A DNA stretch of 34,077 nucleotides from an uncultured bacterium. GTDB lineage: Bacteria; Patescibacteriota; Minisyncoccia; Phycocordibacterales; PALSA-1337. The stretch covers positions 1-34,077 of the forward strand of contig CAINCE010000047.1 in the NCBI GenBank assembly GCA_903846945.1, written 5' to 3'. The translations under genes and the position numbers were made by a program. Of the stretch, positions 9,081 to 18,683 are shown piece by piece. Below the pieces are notes generated by a model. It ran no database searches. It was not told where the DNA came from and saw only the letters and a list, made by a program, of their open reading frames with translations. Each line of letters opens with the position of its first letter. Position 1 is the stretch's first letter.

Positions 9081-9926
9081 ATGGCCCCCGAGAAGATATC
9101 CGCTAAACCTATGAATTTCAATAATAAACCCTACGAAAAGAGCGCTGGATCAAAAGAGAATATAGACCAAACCATGGACATGATGGGTCTTACTGATGCT
9201 GAGAGAGCGATCATAACCGCGACGAGTCAGTATGCCCGAAGCATTTCGCAAATTTCTAGAAAGACAAAGGTACCTCGCTCTTCCCTTCTCTATATATTAC
9301 GCAAGCTTCAGGAACGTTCTTTGGTACGAGCCGTAAGACATGAAAATGGTAAATGGACAAAATGGGTATCTACAATAGATAAAACGATTCGTCATCTGAA
9401 TTACGTTTCACATAAGGGAGACCAGTTAGTCGAGGTCTATTACGGCTCAGCGGCAATATTTGAGATGTTTGAAAAGATAATCATACTGCCCAAGAATTCT
9501 CGTCTGTTAGCTCTCCAACCTGATAGTTCGATACGATATGCATTGCGGAAGAACAAAGTAGATGATTTCTTGCGTGTCAATAAAGGGATAAAGAATAAAG
9601 CGCTGATCGTAGAAGGCATCGTCCATGAGAAATCAGTAGGGACCATCGTAACAGAGCTCGGAAAAGTGAACGGGCAAAAGATATTTGAGAGTTTCATCGG
9701 ACGCTTGGAGGACTATGTAAAGATTCCTGACGACTTCGCCGATGTAGAATCTGAGATATACATATTTGGCGGATCAGCTTACATCATCAATTGGCACAAA
9801 GAGACAGCGGTGAGCATTCACGAAGAAAACATGGTTGCCCTGCTCAGAGCCATGTTTTCTTGCGTAAAGGAACTCGGCCAGAGATACAGCCAAAACGAGA
9901 AGATGAAACTTCACTCCCCCAGATAA
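9081..9926 (+). CDS. TrmB-like HTH transcriptional regulator
   Basis: wHTH (LTDAERAIITATSQYARSISQISRKTKVPRSSLLYILRKLQERSLVRAV) plus C-terminal sensor-like domain; start at MAPEK with upstream GGAAGGAG. Confidence 0.7.
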   Translation: MAPEKISAKPMNFNNKPYEKSAGSKENIDQTMDMMGLTDAERAIITATSQYARSISQISRKTKVPRSSLLYILRKLQERSLVRAVRHENGKWTKWVSTIDKTIRHLNYVSHKGDQLVEVYYGSAAIFEMFEKIIILPKNSRLLALQPDSSIRYALRKNKVDDFLRVNKGIKNKALIVEGIVHEKSVGTIVTELGKVNGQKIFESFIGRLEDYVKIPDDFADVESEIYIFGGSAYIINWHKETAVSIHEENMVALLRAMFSCVKELGQRYSQNEKMKLHSPR

Positions 9927-10663
9927 GCCTCCACCACATCTCTCCTAGACAACACTTCCGCAGGCGCGCCCTCAGCCAGCAATTCTCCAGAATCCAGAAC
10001 ATAGATATGATCTGAAAGTTCGCGAATGAGATCCATATTGTGTTCAACCAAGATGACAGCTTTGCCTTCCGCACGCAACTCCTTCATCACAGCAGTCACT
10101 ATCTTTATCATCTCTGGAAATAGTCCGGCAAATGGTTCATCGAGGAAAATGATATTGATATCACCAACACCACTATGTATCATGGCGAGTACGCGCGCGA
10201 TCTCGAGGAGTTTGCGTTGGCCATACGAAAGATTCTTAGCCAACTCATTTCTTTTTTCCCACAATCCAACTTTCTTCAAAACTTCTTCGGCTTTTTCCAG
10301 ATGAAATGCTCCATGCTTTTCGAACAATGACTTCCATATACTTCGTTCTGTGAGCACCACCAATATATTGTCTAAAACTGGCATCTGCTCAAACAACTTT
10401 ACATCCTGGAAAGTCCTAGTCATACCGAATGTAGGTACTTCATGCGCATAAACTCGTTTCAATCCTTCACCACCTGAGATAACGATCTCCCCACGATCAG
10501 CTCCGATCATGCCAGTCAATGTATTGATGAGTGTCGACTTCCCCGACCCATTCGGTCCGATGATTCCCGTCACCTTCCCCGCCTCAAAACCTATAGACAG
10601 TTTATTGACTGCATATACGCCGTCGAAGTGTTTGGTGAGTAGTTTGGTGGAGAGAATGGGCAT
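9911..10663 (-). CDS. livG: branched-chain amino acid ABC transporter ATP-binding protein LivG-like
   Basis: GPNGSGKSTLINTLTG, LSYGQRKLLEIARVLA, IIFLDEPFAGLFPEM; start at MPILST. Confidence 0.95.
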   Translation of the reverse strand: MPILSTKLLTKHFDGVYAVNKLSIGFEAGKVTGIIGPNGSGKSTLINTLTGMIGADRGEIVISGGEGLKRVYAHEVPTFGMTRTFQDVKLFEQMPVLDNILVVLTERSIWKSLFEKHGAFHLEKAEEVLKKVGLWEKRNELAKNLSYGQRKLLEIARVLAMIHSGVGDINIIFLDEPFAGLFPEMIKIVTAVMKELRAEGKAVILVEHNMDLIRELSDHIYVLDSGELLAEGAPAEVLSRRDVVEAYLGE

Positions 10664-10727
10664 AGATCGTGATGGCTTATACCTCAAAATACTAACCTAT
10701 TTAGTACTATATTTCCAATGAGTTCGT

Positions 10728-11867
10728 TTACTTACTCCAAGGTACCAACATACCACCCTTCATCACCTGAACAACAGTATTCGTATCCTGCACAACATGA
10801 TCAGCCGTAAATGTGATCGTACTATTCGGCGTGGTGAATGTATTATTCGCAATATATGCCGCAACTCCTGACACATCGCCGGCACTATCACTCGTAGCAT
10901 TAGCAATTCCCTGCGCCATGACATACAGTGCGTCGAAGTATTTGTCAGCAGATTTCGTTGGTGGGATACCATACTCATTCTGATATAGAGCAGTGAACTG
11001 CGGTGAGGTAATCTCCCAATTCAATACAACGACATTGTTGAGCAAGCTCTTGTCAGCCTCGCTCGCGAATGCATCTAGAATACCATTGTAGGAAATGATC
11101 GTAGGAGCAAATCCCAACTGTTTCGCCTGACGCAAGAAGATGAGTGGATCATTTGCCACCATGTCTAGGAAAACCGTATCAACATTTTCACCTTTCAATT
11201 TGATGATCGTCGTTTTAAAATCATTGTTACCGATCTGATTATACGGTTCATCGATGACACCACCACGACCGAGACCCTTCATAACACCATCTAATGTCTT
11301 CTCTATCTCTCCACCAAAAGTAGACTTAAAATGAACGACTGCTAGTTTCTTTACCGGACTTGCCGCTAGATACGGCTGTAATTTCGATATGGTCTTATTG
11401 AAATCAGTGAGCATAACGAAGCTCTGATCATTCAAGTCAAATCCGCCAACTATCCTGAAGTTTGAAGGTGAGATGAATGCTATCTTATTGGTTAGGGCAA
11501 GAGGAATTAGTGGTTGCGCTGTAAAATCAAATACTCCGCCAATGATCCCTTGTACATGATTGACGCTGACCAATTTATTGAATGCCGAAACGCCTTGCTT
11601 TGGATCCGTATGATCATCCTCTATGACGACTTCAACTTTTCTACCATTTATGCCACCGGCATCATTTATCGCCTTTACAGCTAGATTGATTCCATTTTTC
11701 CCATATTCACCCCAAGGCGCAGCGTCCCCAGTTAGCGATAAAACAGCACCTATTTTAATAGGTCTAATATTTGATTGATTACGGTTCGAACTACCCGAAG
11801 CCGCGAGTGCAACGACGATCAATACTATGATGACTCCAATCACTAACCAAAGATATTTCTTATTCAT
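10728..11867 (-). CDS. LivK-like ABC transporter substrate-binding protein
   Basis: IKIGAVLSLTGDAAPWGEYGKNGINLAVKAINDAGGINGRKVEVVIEDDHTDPKQGVSAFNKL; N-terminal TM anchor. Confidence 0.93.
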   Translation of the reverse strand: MNKKYLWLVIGVIIVLIVVALAASGSSNRNQSNIRPIKIGAVLSLTGDAAPWGEYGKNGINLAVKAINDAGGINGRKVEVVIEDDHTDPKQGVSAFNKLVSVNHVQGIIGGVFDFTAQPLIPLALTNKIAFISPSNFRIVGGFDLNDQSFVMLTDFNKTISKLQPYLAASPVKKLAVVHFKSTFGGEIEKTLDGVMKGLGRGGVIDEPYNQIGNNDFKTTIIKLKGENVDTVFLDMVANDPLIFLRQAKQLGFAPTIISYNGILDAFASEADKSLLNNVVVLNWEITSPQFTALYQNEYGIPPTKSADKYFDALYVMAQGIANATSDSAGDVSGVAAYIANNTFTTPNSTITFTADHVVQDTNTVVQVMKGGMLVPWSK

Positions 11868-12032
11868 ATATGTAATTTAATGGGCCGGTTGTAATGTCAG
11901 GATTGGGCCGTAATTCCTATACCCTAATCCCTATCCCCTATACCCTCTTGTAATAATGACTTGCATCTATATTACACCAATGTTAATCTTTGTACATAAT
12001 TCGGCGAAAAGCGAATAATACATAAACACAGC

Positions 12033-12797
12033 ATGAATACAGCCTTTCTGGACATATTCGGATTACCACCCAAGTCAAAACGAGTTCTATTGGACGTGAT
12101 AGCACAAGGTATATCATCTGTAGCAGTGATATCAAGGCGCCTAAATATGCCCAAGTCATCCGTCTATGATGCTGTCATTCCCCTATTGGAGCAAAGCCTC
12201 ATAAACGAGTACAGCGATAACCGCGGCAAAACATTTGGCATATCAGACAGTGGACAACTCACTCGTGCACACAAGGAGAAGATGGATGAACTGCAGAAGG
12301 CACAGACTTCCCTGCTATCCTTCATCAGTCATAACCATGGAGACAATACCGTCGCCAAACCAACGGTTAAGTTTTACTCTGGCAATCTAGGCATCAAGCA
12401 AGCCTTTAGAGATATACCATGGCAGAAAGATATCACCGAAACTTTCATGGTCTGGCCGACGAGAGACATGATCGACATAGACGAAGAGTTCTTCAAATGG
12501 CATGGCACTCAACGTTTCAAATACAACGTCTTCATATACGCTATAGAGAAGCATGCTGACCGAGCTATTCAAAGAGGCACCAAACATGAGTGGCTGAAGA
12601 ATGACAAGAAGAATCTAGTCAGCGTCAGATATCTCCCCAAAGGCGTTGACTGCAAGATGTCCTTTTGGCTCTACGGCAACAAATGTCTGTTTGCCTCTAG
12701 TGGAGCCGAGAAGATAGCATTCACCGTTCACAGCCGAGAGTTCTGCGAGATGATGAAGCTGCTTTGGAAGAGTATGTGGAATGAGTCGAAGAAATAA
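12033..12797 (+). CDS. TrmB-like HTH transcriptional regulator
   Basis: N-terminal wHTH (GISSVAVISRRLNMPKSSVYDAVIPLLEQSLINEY) plus C-terminal sensor-like domain; divergent from an SBP gene. Confidence 0.75.
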   Translation: MNTAFLDIFGLPPKSKRVLLDVIAQGISSVAVISRRLNMPKSSVYDAVIPLLEQSLINEYSDNRGKTFGISDSGQLTRAHKEKMDELQKAQTSLLSFISHNHGDNTVAKPTVKFYSGNLGIKQAFRDIPWQKDITETFMVWPTRDMIDIDEEFFKWHGTQRFKYNVFIYAIEKHADRAIQRGTKHEWLKNDKKNLVSVRYLPKGVDCKMSFWLYGNKCLFASSGAEKIAFTVHSREFCEMMKLLWKSMWNESKK

Positions 12798-12798
12798 C

Positions 12799-12830
12799 AA
12801 AGGCCTGGAGTTAAGTTCCAGACCTTTATT
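12799..12830. terminator. bidirectional terminator hairpin between convergent genes
   Basis: AAAGGCCTGGA gttaag TTCCAGACCTTTATT. Confidence 0.7.
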
Positions 12831-12852
12831 AAAGTAGATCATTATCTAATGA

Positions 12853-13932
12853 TTATAGATTCACTATCTTCCCTCCCTTAATAACTTTCATCTGTGTCTC
12901 TGGAAGTCTATTACCTGTAGAACCAAACTTTATCTGACCGCTAACCCCTTGGAAATTCGCATTCTTCATATTAGCAACCCAAGTCGCCTTGTCTGGTGAA
13001 TATGTTTGTACGAGCAGGTTAAATGAATCGTAGCCGATATCAGATAGGAATGGTGCATCAGTTCCATAGCGAGCCTTGTATGCATCTTTGTAAGCTTGTG
13101 TATCGTCGAGTTTCATACCACCAACAATACTGCCATTGAGCACATTGAGATCGCCCATGATTCGTTGATAGTCTGGATAGCCTGAAATAAAACTCGTGTC
13201 GAAGAATATCGTCGGCTTGTTTTTCACAATCTTCAAGAACTCTTTCATGAATTGTGCACCTTGCTGTGGGAACATAAATATTCCCACCGCGGCAGGATTG
13301 CCAGACGTAGCTTTCAACGCATGAGTACGGAAATCAGTCTCAGCAGAATCAATGATGATATCAGTCGTCTTGCCTTGGAAACCTTCCTTGAAAGCAGCGA
13401 CGAAACGGATCATGGCATCGATATTCGTGTAAACTAGTGTCATTTGAGTGAATCCTTTACTCTTCATATATGCACCATAGTCTCTCTCCGAAGCGATACT
13501 ATCTGGATATATTCCAAATACATTATCATCTGTTGGCACACGTCCCTGCTCTCCACCTTGAGCCACTGGGATACCGAGCTTTGTGACAGAATCATAGATA
13601 GCGTCTATCGAAGCGGTTGAGACATTTATGAGAGCGTCTATCTTGTCTACATTAACCAGCTTCTGATATGCACTCACAGCTTTACCACCAGAAAAACCGT
13701 CGTCTTCGATGATCATCGTGATAGGCGCATCTGGATGAGCTGCGTTGTATTGTTCCTGGGCCAAGACAGATCCATTTCTAAAGTTCTCACCTACTGCAGC
13801 ATATTCACCTGACAAGATACTGATCAATCCTAGATTGAGACTTTTCGCGGGTGTAGATTTCTTCGTTCCGTAGTAAACACCACCTATTATGACGAGAACC
13901 ACTATAACTATTGCCCAAATGTATTTTTTCAT
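12853..13932 (-). CDS. LivK-like ABC transporter substrate-binding protein
   Basis: LNLGLISILSGEYAAVGENFRNGSVLAQEQYNAAHPDAPITMIIEDDGFSGGKAVSAYQKLVNVDKIDALI; N-terminal TM anchor. Confidence 0.92.
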   Translation of the reverse strand: MKKYIWAIVIVVLVIIGGVYYGTKKSTPAKSLNLGLISILSGEYAAVGENFRNGSVLAQEQYNAAHPDAPITMIIEDDGFSGGKAVSAYQKLVNVDKIDALINVSTASIDAIYDSVTKLGIPVAQGGEQGRVPTDDNVFGIYPDSIASERDYGAYMKSKGFTQMTLVYTNIDAMIRFVAAFKEGFQGKTTDIIIDSAETDFRTHALKATSGNPAAVGIFMFPQQGAQFMKEFLKIVKNKPTIFFDTSFISGYPDYQRIMGDLNVLNGSIVGGMKLDDTQAYKDAYKARYGTDAPFLSDIGYDSFNLLVQTYSPDKATWVANMKNANFQGVSGQIKFGSTGNRLPETQMKVIKGGKIVNL

Positions 13933-14123
13933 AATAATAACTATTGTAAATTATGTTAATGCAACTAGAATAACCTATATTTCCTCACCTGGCAAATAAC
14001 ATTATAATTTGTGGACACCCAAATATTTCAATATATGCCTCATTATATAGATATTTTTGATTTTGCGTAGATAAGTTATCAAAAATATTGACTATTTCTA
14101 AAAACCAATGTAGTATGCCGATT

Positions 14124-14864
14124 ATGGACAACCCCCTAATATCAGGACTAACAAATCTTGGCTTAAATGAAAAACAAGCCCAGGTCTATTTAGCGTTACT
14201 AAAACTCGGAAAAGGTTCTGCATATGCCATATCTGAGCAATCAGGTCTGAAGAAACCGACTACATATGTCATATTAAATGAGCTCATAGAAAAGGGCGCT
14301 GCACAGCTCATTCCAAAAGTTGCCAAGAGACTATACAAACCTGTACCACCAGAGACGCTTATAAACAACGCGGAACAGCGTATGAGCGAAGCCAAACAAC
14401 TGCTACCCGCCTTGAAATCTATCGTTACCACCAAACCAGACAAGATCAACGTTCTTCACTATGAAGGCTTAAAGGCTTACAAGGAAGCTTTATACTACAG
14501 GATTGACGAGTGTGTAAACAAGGAGATAGTTGGCTTTTACGCACAGGCTAGTGACATGTCACCCAAACTCCTGGCTATATGCGAAGAATACAACACCTTT
14601 TGTGCGAAGAACAATATAGTAAACAAGACATTCGTGCCAGATCATCCATCACTTACCAATTTTCGAAAGACTGACGAACTATTCAAAAGAGTCACGCAAG
14701 TACTTCCCTATGATATCTATTCATCCTCTGTTTCTATCGATACATTCTCCGATATAGTCAGGATCGTATTGAACAAGAACAATCAGATGGTCATCATTGA
14801 AAACAAGGAATTCGCGAAGACCATACGAGAGATATTTGACATGTTATGGATGAGTCATCATTGA
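14124..14864 (+). CDS. TrmB-like HTH transcriptional regulator
   Basis: LTNLGLNEKQAQVYLALLKLGKGSAYAISEQSGLKKPTTYVILNELIEKGAAQ (TrmB wHTH); the tool start at 14088 is the TTG of a -35 box (TTGACT-17-TAGTAT), so MDNPL is the likelier start. Confidence 0.88.
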   Translation: MDNPLISGLTNLGLNEKQAQVYLALLKLGKGSAYAISEQSGLKKPTTYVILNELIEKGAAQLIPKVAKRLYKPVPPETLINNAEQRMSEAKQLLPALKSIVTTKPDKINVLHYEGLKAYKEALYYRIDECVNKEIVGFYAQASDMSPKLLAICEEYNTFCAKNNIVNKTFVPDHPSLTNFRKTDELFKRVTQVLPYDIYSSSVSIDTFSDIVRIVLNKNNQMVIIENKEFAKTIREIFDMLWMSHH

Positions 14865-14996
14865 TATTACGACTCATTTTGTAACTATTAGAATGCAAAT
14901 TCGCTCAAATCGCCTTGCACTACCCAATACTTTATGCTGTAATACTCAACGGACTTCGACAACCACAAACCTCTAACCAAGAAAGGAAGTTTAGTT

Positions 14997-15410
14997 ATGA
15001 CTTCGATACCAGTTACAGATCTCCAAGGTCACCAACTCAGCAAGTTCGGCTTCGTTCATGTCACAGGACTTTCGATGGAAATATTCGAGGGGGGTGCACT
15101 AACCGCCAAATGCCTGCTCGCCAGCCAGGCAGATTGCAGACGTTTCTCCATCCACTACGATACACTCTTTGTCGTGACAGAAAATGGTGAGATCTGGGTC
15201 CACCAACTCCAGCATGACGATCCGATAACACACGACATGTATTACATACAGCTGGAAGCACTTCTCTGCCCTCTTGGTGAAGGAAAAGCCATCATTGCAG
15301 ATCCTTGGCGGATCAACTATCTGTCCACATACGATATACTGACTCGCCTCGCTGATCCAACATGGAACGAAACGGTCGGAGGCTTCCCCCTCGTACGGAC
15401 GAGAGATTAA
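14997..15410 (+). CDS. hypothetical protein
   Basis: 137 aa with AAGGAAG upstream and a terminator downstream; no family recognised. Confidence 0.6.
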   Translation: MTSIPVTDLQGHQLSKFGFVHVTGLSMEIFEGGALTAKCLLASQADCRRFSIHYDTLFVVTENGEIWVHQLQHDDPITHDMYYIQLEALLCPLGEGKAIIADPWRINYLSTYDILTRLADPTWNETVGGFPLVRTRD

Positions 15411-15444
15411 CAAGGTTAGCCGAGAGAGCTCCTTTCTTTCATAC

Positions 15445-15475
15445 AAAAGCGCATTGATTTCCCAGTGCGCTTTTT
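15445..15475. terminator. bidirectional Rho-independent terminator
   Basis: AAAAGCGCA ttgatttcccag TGCGCTTTTT. Confidence 0.85.
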
Positions 15476-15492
15476 CTATTTTACAAGTGAGA

Positions 15493-16622
15493 TTACTGAT
15501 CCTGGGCAATTTGTACCGCGCCATCTTTTACGATAAACAATGTGTACACTGCTCCATTCCTATCATTATTCCCATCAAAGCTGATCTCCCCACCGGCCCC
15601 GTTATACTTAACAGTATTGAGATACGATCTGATCTTTGCAACATCTTCCCCATTTACTTTTAACGCCTCCGCGATCAGATGGATAGTATCGTATGTCTCG
15701 ACACAAACAGTCGTCTGAGGACAATCTTGTCCATATGTATCTTTGTACATTTTCAAAATCAAATCTGTCTGACTATTACTAGGAGCTACATAATTCGCCC
15801 CGAGTGCACCGTCCAGGATATCCTTGTGCTTCATGACCAAGTCTTTCGATATAGTGACATTGTCGTTTACGAGCAATCTCGGTCTGAAGTTCAGATCCTC
15901 CATCTGTTTGAGTACTACTTCAGCACTCGTCACTGTCTGAGGATTTATGAGCAATATATCCAACTTCTCAGATTTCAGTTTCGTAAGTTGCGTCCTTACA
16001 TCAGTTGTTCCTGTTGGAAACGATTCACTCATAACGGTGATGCCAGAATCTTTAAGGAAATTATCTAGGTTGATCTTGATACCTTTCGCATAATCAGTTT
16101 CCTCATATATAACCCCGACTTTTTTGTAACCAGCTTGTATGATCTTATCCGCGAACAATCTTGACTCATTTATATCAGATCCCCAGTTTCGGAATATGTA
16201 CTGAGATATGCCCGTGAGTTTGGCCCCCGACAATACATCCGACACAAACAAAGCATTCCCATCCGTTAACATAGGAGCTAAGCTCGCCATGGTTCCTGTG
16301 CAGGCGGCAGAGGTAAATATCTTTACACCATCAACAGAATTTAACTGTTGAAAAGCGGCCACAGCAGTCTTCGGATCACATTTATGATCCTGAAAGTCTA
16401 TCTCAAATTTCTTTCCGTTTATACCCCCCCATTAATGATCTCCGTTACAACCATCTGTGCGGTTTTTTGAGACGGTTCGCCGTATGTTACTAACCCACCA
16501 GTAAGTGGATATAGTGCACCAATCTTGATAGTTCCTGTATCTCCTCGTTTTGAACTGATCCCTGCGATAAGTATGACGACAACCACTATCCCAACTACTG
16601 TCCAAACAATTTTTTTGTTCAT
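15493..16622 (-). pseudogene. LivK-like substrate-binding protein, frameshifted at a G7 homopolymer
   Basis: N-terminal ORF 16419-16622 (IKIGALYPLTGGLVTYGEPSQKTAQMVVTEIINGGV*) and C-terminal ORF 15493-16362+; adding one G at 16424-16430 joins them as INGGGINGKKFEIDFQDHKCDPKTAVAAFQQL. Confidence 0.9.
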
Positions 16623-16832
16623 AGATATTTTGCCGAATATATTATTAACTTCCTAATACTACAACTTAAATAATGCCCTCGCAATATTGACTCAACTCAC
16701 CCCTCTGATACAATTCCCCTATTCAGATCGTAGGATTTTTCTCTGACCTCAATCAAACACCATAATATTTCACTCATCGGATCTGACGGTGGGTCTATTT
16801 ACTAATAATATTATTAACTAATCAACAATTAT

Positions 16833-17696
16833 ATGGACAAAGCACTAGACACAATACAAAAGAACCTAGAATCTATTAAGCGCGTATCAAATGATGATCA
16901 CCCCATGGAATTCTGGTCAGCTCGTGACCTCATGCCGATGTTGGGGTACACGAAATGGCAGAAATTTACAGAGGTAATAGAAAGAGCCAAGGCAGCTTGT
17001 AAATTGAGTGGTCAGAACATAGATGATCATGTTACCGGCGCCGGTAAGATGATAGCTACGGGAAAAGGTGCCACGCGTAAAATCGAGGATTTCTTCCTCA
17101 CCAGATATGCCTTTTACCTCATTGCCCAAAACGGCGATCCACGCAAACCGGAGATAGCTCTTGCACAAACATATTTCGCCACACAGACTCGCAAGCAGGA
17201 ATTACTCGAACAACGAGATATGGAATCAAAACGCCTCGATGCACGAGCAAAGCTCCGAGAGACAGAGAGTAAGATAGAGTCTACAGTATATGAGAGGGGT
17301 ATAAAATATCCTGTAGAATTTGCAACCTTCAAGAACAAACATATCGAAGCGCTATACGGAGGTATTTCTGCAAGTCAGCTCAAAAAGATCCGAAAGATTC
17401 CTCCGAAAAGATCTCTGGCGGACTTTGATAGCCATGTAGAACTCAAAGCAAAGGATTTTGCATTGGCGATGACAGACCATAATATCAAAGAGAAAGATAT
17501 TCGAGGTAAGGAGGCGATGAACACAGAAGTCGTCAAGAATAGTAGAGAGACACGCCAGGCACTGCTAAATAGAGGCATCAAACCTGAGCACATAAAACCA
17601 GAAGAGGACCTAAAGTTAGTCGAGTCCAGAAAGAATAAGGAAGCTAAACGGATTGCCGGAAAGGCAAACACGCCAAACCGAAGGCTACTGAAATAG
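16833..17696 (+). CDS. dinD: DNA damage-inducible protein D-like (BRO-N/DinD)
   Basis: FWSARDLMPMLGYTKWQKFTEVIERAKAACKLSG ... DFFLTRYAFYLIAQNGDPRKPEIALAQTYFATQTRKQEL, hallmark DinD sequence. Confidence 0.9.
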   Translation: MDKALDTIQKNLESIKRVSNDDHPMEFWSARDLMPMLGYTKWQKFTEVIERAKAACKLSGQNIDDHVTGAGKMIATGKGATRKIEDFFLTRYAFYLIAQNGDPRKPEIALAQTYFATQTRKQELLEQRDMESKRLDARAKLRETESKIESTVYERGIKYPVEFATFKNKHIEALYGGISASQLKKIRKIPPKRSLADFDSHVELKAKDFALAMTDHNIKEKDIRGKEAMNTEVVKNSRETRQALLNRGIKPEHIKPEEDLKLVESRKNKEAKRIAGKANTPNRRLLK

Positions 17697-17774
17697 TTTA
17701 CAACCTATATTACTTCACCACTCCTCCGCTCACGCTTCGGAGGTCGAGAAAGGTTCGGGAGGGCAAGCAAACAA

Positions 17775-18641
17775 TTATAATCTGTACTCTCCAACAAGTC
17801 CTTGTGGCCTATAGAGCATGAGTAGTATCAATATAACACCATAAGTCACCTGCCTCATCTGTGCTGCGATATCACTCGGGAAACCGACGAAGCGCAAGAT
17901 CTCTGGCAACAATATGAGACAGACTGCTCCGAGAACAGCTCCTTTGTTGTTCGCCAAACCTCCTAGGATGATAACGGCGAGGATGAAGATGGACTCCGTC
18001 AAAGTGAATGATGATGGATCGATAAATGTTATATAGCTCGCGAAGAGTGACCCAGCAACAGCAGCCATACCAGCAGAGATGACGAAGATAGCTAGCTTGT
18101 ACCAGAGTGTTCTGTATCCAAAGACGGATATAGCTTCTTCATCTTCGCGAATGGCTTTCAATACGCGACCAAATGATGAAGTGGTAATAAATCTACATAG
18201 GAAATATATAGTCCCCAAAATGACCACTGACAAAACTAGAAACCAGATGTTCTCAGAAAATGTGAACCCAAATAATGATGGTCGTGGAATTCCAGGGATG
18301 CCGAGTGGTCCACGGGTTAGTGACTGCCAATTCAGGAATATGCTGTAGATAATCACATTGAAACCAAACGAGCCCAGTGCATAATAGTCATCTTTGAATT
18401 TGGAAAGTACGAAGCCGATCGCTAGGCTAATTATTGCCGTAATGACGATTCCGAGTAACATCGCCAAGAAAAAATTCATACCTGTCGAAGTGAGCAGTAT
18501 CGCAGTGACGTACGCACCGATGCCATAAAATGCCGCCTGCGTTACAGAGAGCAATCCGGTGAATCCTACAACCAAGTTCAGTGACAGCCCGAGGATGCCG
18601 TAGATGGAGATCAGTATTGCGATGTGTATGAGGTATTCCAT
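17775..18641 (-). CDS. livM: branched-chain amino acid ABC transporter permease LivM-like
   Basis: LSLNLVVGFTGLLSVTQAAFYGIGAYVTAIL ... GRVLKAIREDEEAISVFG ... YITFIDPSSFTLTESIFILAVIILGGLANNKGAVLGA. Confidence 0.95.
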   Translation of the reverse strand: MEYLIHIAILISIYGILGLSLNLVVGFTGLLSVTQAAFYGIGAYVTAILLTSTGMNFFLAMLLGIVITAIISLAIGFVLSKFKDDYYALGSFGFNVIIYSIFLNWQSLTRGPLGIPGIPRPSLFGFTFSENIWFLVLSVVILGTIYFLCRFITTSSFGRVLKAIREDEEAISVFGYRTLWYKLAIFVISAGMAAVAGSLFASYITFIDPSSFTLTESIFILAVIILGGLANNKGAVLGAVCLILLPEILRFVGFPSDIAAQMRQVTYGVILILLMLYRPQGLVGEYRL

Positions 18642-18683
18642 GTTTAGAAATTAGGTAATTAGAAATTAGAAATTGAAGTCATT

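Noticed and set aside
9911-9926. 16-bp convergent overlap of livG and trmB 3' ends
   Set aside because: Short convergent overlaps are common in compact genomes; not notable by itself.
18642-18676. Short AT-rich tandem repeats between livM and livH (TTAGAAATTAG...)
   Set aside because: Small low-complexity spacer of uncertain significance; insufficient evidence for function.
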